Both the position numbers and the translations under genes were made by a program. 12,942 bases of DNA from JAWWPY01 sp036394075. Its GTDB lineage: Bacteria > Actinomycetota > Actinomycetes > Streptosporangiales > Streptosporangiaceae. The notes under the pieces are model-generated. The model searched no databases and was not told where the DNA came from. It saw nothing but the letters and a program-made list of their open reading frames with translations. Location: contig DASWFT010000160.1 in the NCBI GenBank assembly GCA_036394075.1, positions 1 through 12,942 on the forward strand, read 5' to 3'. Shown here one piece after another: positions 12,336 to 12,942 of the stretch. How positions within the stretch are numbered: the stretch's first letter is position 1; the number at the start of each line of letters is the position of its first letter.

Positions 12336-12942
12336 CTACCGTGCCGTTGCTTGCGCGGGCGCCCAGCGAATGGTGAAGCTATCCAATAGATAGCCAAACG
12401 CGTTTACTGTCGGTTGAACGAAGTTGTCCCGGATAGTCCGTGTCGCCTCGGTCTCGGCTGTCCTGACCAGCGGCCGCGTGACTTGCTGGACGTGAGTAGA
12501 TCTATAAAACGCGATGTGCTGGGCCTGGGAATAGAGCACTGACTCCGAAAACTGAGGACGCAGCACCATGCCACAGGCGAACCCTGGGTACGTCCAGCTA
12601 TGCTGCGAGTCTATCGGTTTTGACGGGATATTGTCGATTGTAACGTCGTGAACCGACTGCGGAAGCTGTGGCGCCGGCAGGGTCATTATGACTCTCACGT
12701 GACCAGGCTTGCCTGCCAGAGGGCGGCTGAGGACCTGCAGCCGGTAGTGGCCCGAAGCCGGTCTCCACCAGGCAGGGCCTGGATTGAGGTCGACAGTGGC
12801 GGACGCGTGGCCTGCGGCGTAGAAGGTGCTGGCGTACCAACACGGCCAGGGGCCAACGCTCTTAGAAACCTTGTGCGTGAAGAAGAAGCTGAAGTTCGCC
12901 TGGCCGAGGGCGGGCTTGGAGATTCCCTCAATCTTCTGCAGC
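12336..12942 (-). CDS. Unrecognised gene, C-terminal part, cut by the right window edge
   Basis: The minus frame is open from the window edge (first full codon 12941-12939) to TAG at 12338-12336, giving at least 201 residues; the start lies outside. Shorter frames inside this stretch on the same strand are not separate genes. The fragment is rich in aromatic residues (ANFSFFFTHKV, GPWPCWYASTFYAAGH, PAWWRPASGHYRLQVL), has two cysteines (in WPCWY and FACGM) and ends in ...NAFGYLLDSFTIRWAP. The early part alternates strand-like hydrophobic and polar stretches, as in secreted beta-rich proteins, but no signal peptide can be judged. GC over 12361-12660 is about 55 %, far below the rest of the window, with many A/T-ending codons. 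I do not recognise a family. Confidence 0.6.
   Translation of the reverse strand, partial: LQKIEGISKPALGQANFSFFFTHKVSKSVGPWPCWYASTFYAAGHASATVDLNPGPAWWRPASGHYRLQVLSRPLAGKPGHVRVIMTLPAPQLPQSVHDVTIDNIPSKPIDSQHSWTYPGFACGMVLRPQFSESVLYSQAQHIAFYRSTHVQQVTRPLVRTAETEATRTIRDNFVQPTVNAFGYLLDSFTIRWAPAQATAR

Noticed and set aside
12598..12931. Two short overlapping minus-strand frames (12598-12843 and 12695-12931)
   Set aside because: Both are Arg/Ser/Pro-rich shadow frames of the longer partial gene that is continuous from 12942 to 12336.

Overview
The window is high-GC (about 65-70 % over most genes, with strong G/C preference in third codon positions). It uses GTG starts, four-base start/stop overlaps and GC-rich terminators without T-runs. 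This points to a filamentous, mycelial-type actinobacterium (Streptomyces, Streptosporangiales, Frankia-like or similar); I cannot name the genus from the sequence.

Layout. (1) 1-344: the last 113 codons of an ISL3-type transposase, cut by the left edge, followed by about 250 bases with two copies of a 33-base direct repeat. (2) 598-9173: a compact aromatic-degradation locus of three transcription units and one regulator. Unit 1 (minus, 4073 to 649) encodes a YciI-like protein, a beta-hydroxyacid dehydrogenase-type reductase, a fumarylacetoacetate-hydrolase-family enzyme, an AtaL-like SRPBCC protein and a short-chain dehydrogenase; the last four genes overlap by 4 bases. Next comes a plus-strand GntR/FCD regulator (4186-4959). 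Unit 2 (minus, 7103 to 5008) encodes an NTF2/SnoaL-like protein, a type I extradiol dioxygenase and a meta-cleavage-product C-C hydrolase. Unit 3 (plus, 7314 to 9086) encodes a 2-oxopent-4-enoate hydratase, a 4-oxalocrotonate decarboxylase and a 4-oxalocrotonate tautomerase. (3) 9189-12023 (minus): a large exported protein with a YncE-type beta-propeller and a phosphoesterase domain, separated from unit 3 by a strong hairpin. (4) 12336-12942 (minus): the C-terminal 201 codons of an unrecognised gene of much lower GC, cut by the right edge.

How it works together (inference). A catechol-like substrate is opened by the extradiol dioxygenase. The ring-opened product is either hydrolysed by the alpha/beta hydrolase or handled by the oxalocrotonate branch (tautomerase, decarboxylase), and the resulting 2-hydroxypenta-2,4-dienoate is hydrated. 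The first ring-hydroxylating enzyme, the semialdehyde dehydrogenase of the oxalocrotonate branch, and the lower-pathway aldolase and acetaldehyde dehydrogenase are not in the window. Unit 1 probably acts on the side chain or on an earlier or parallel intermediate; its substrate is unknown.

The most informative non-coding signal is a set of four near-identical 12-base palindromic boxes (ACTGYATRCA core). Two lie in each of the two divergent intergenic regions, and three overlap recognisable core promoter elements. They are very likely operators of the GntR/FCD protein and would tie all three units and the regulator into one regulon.
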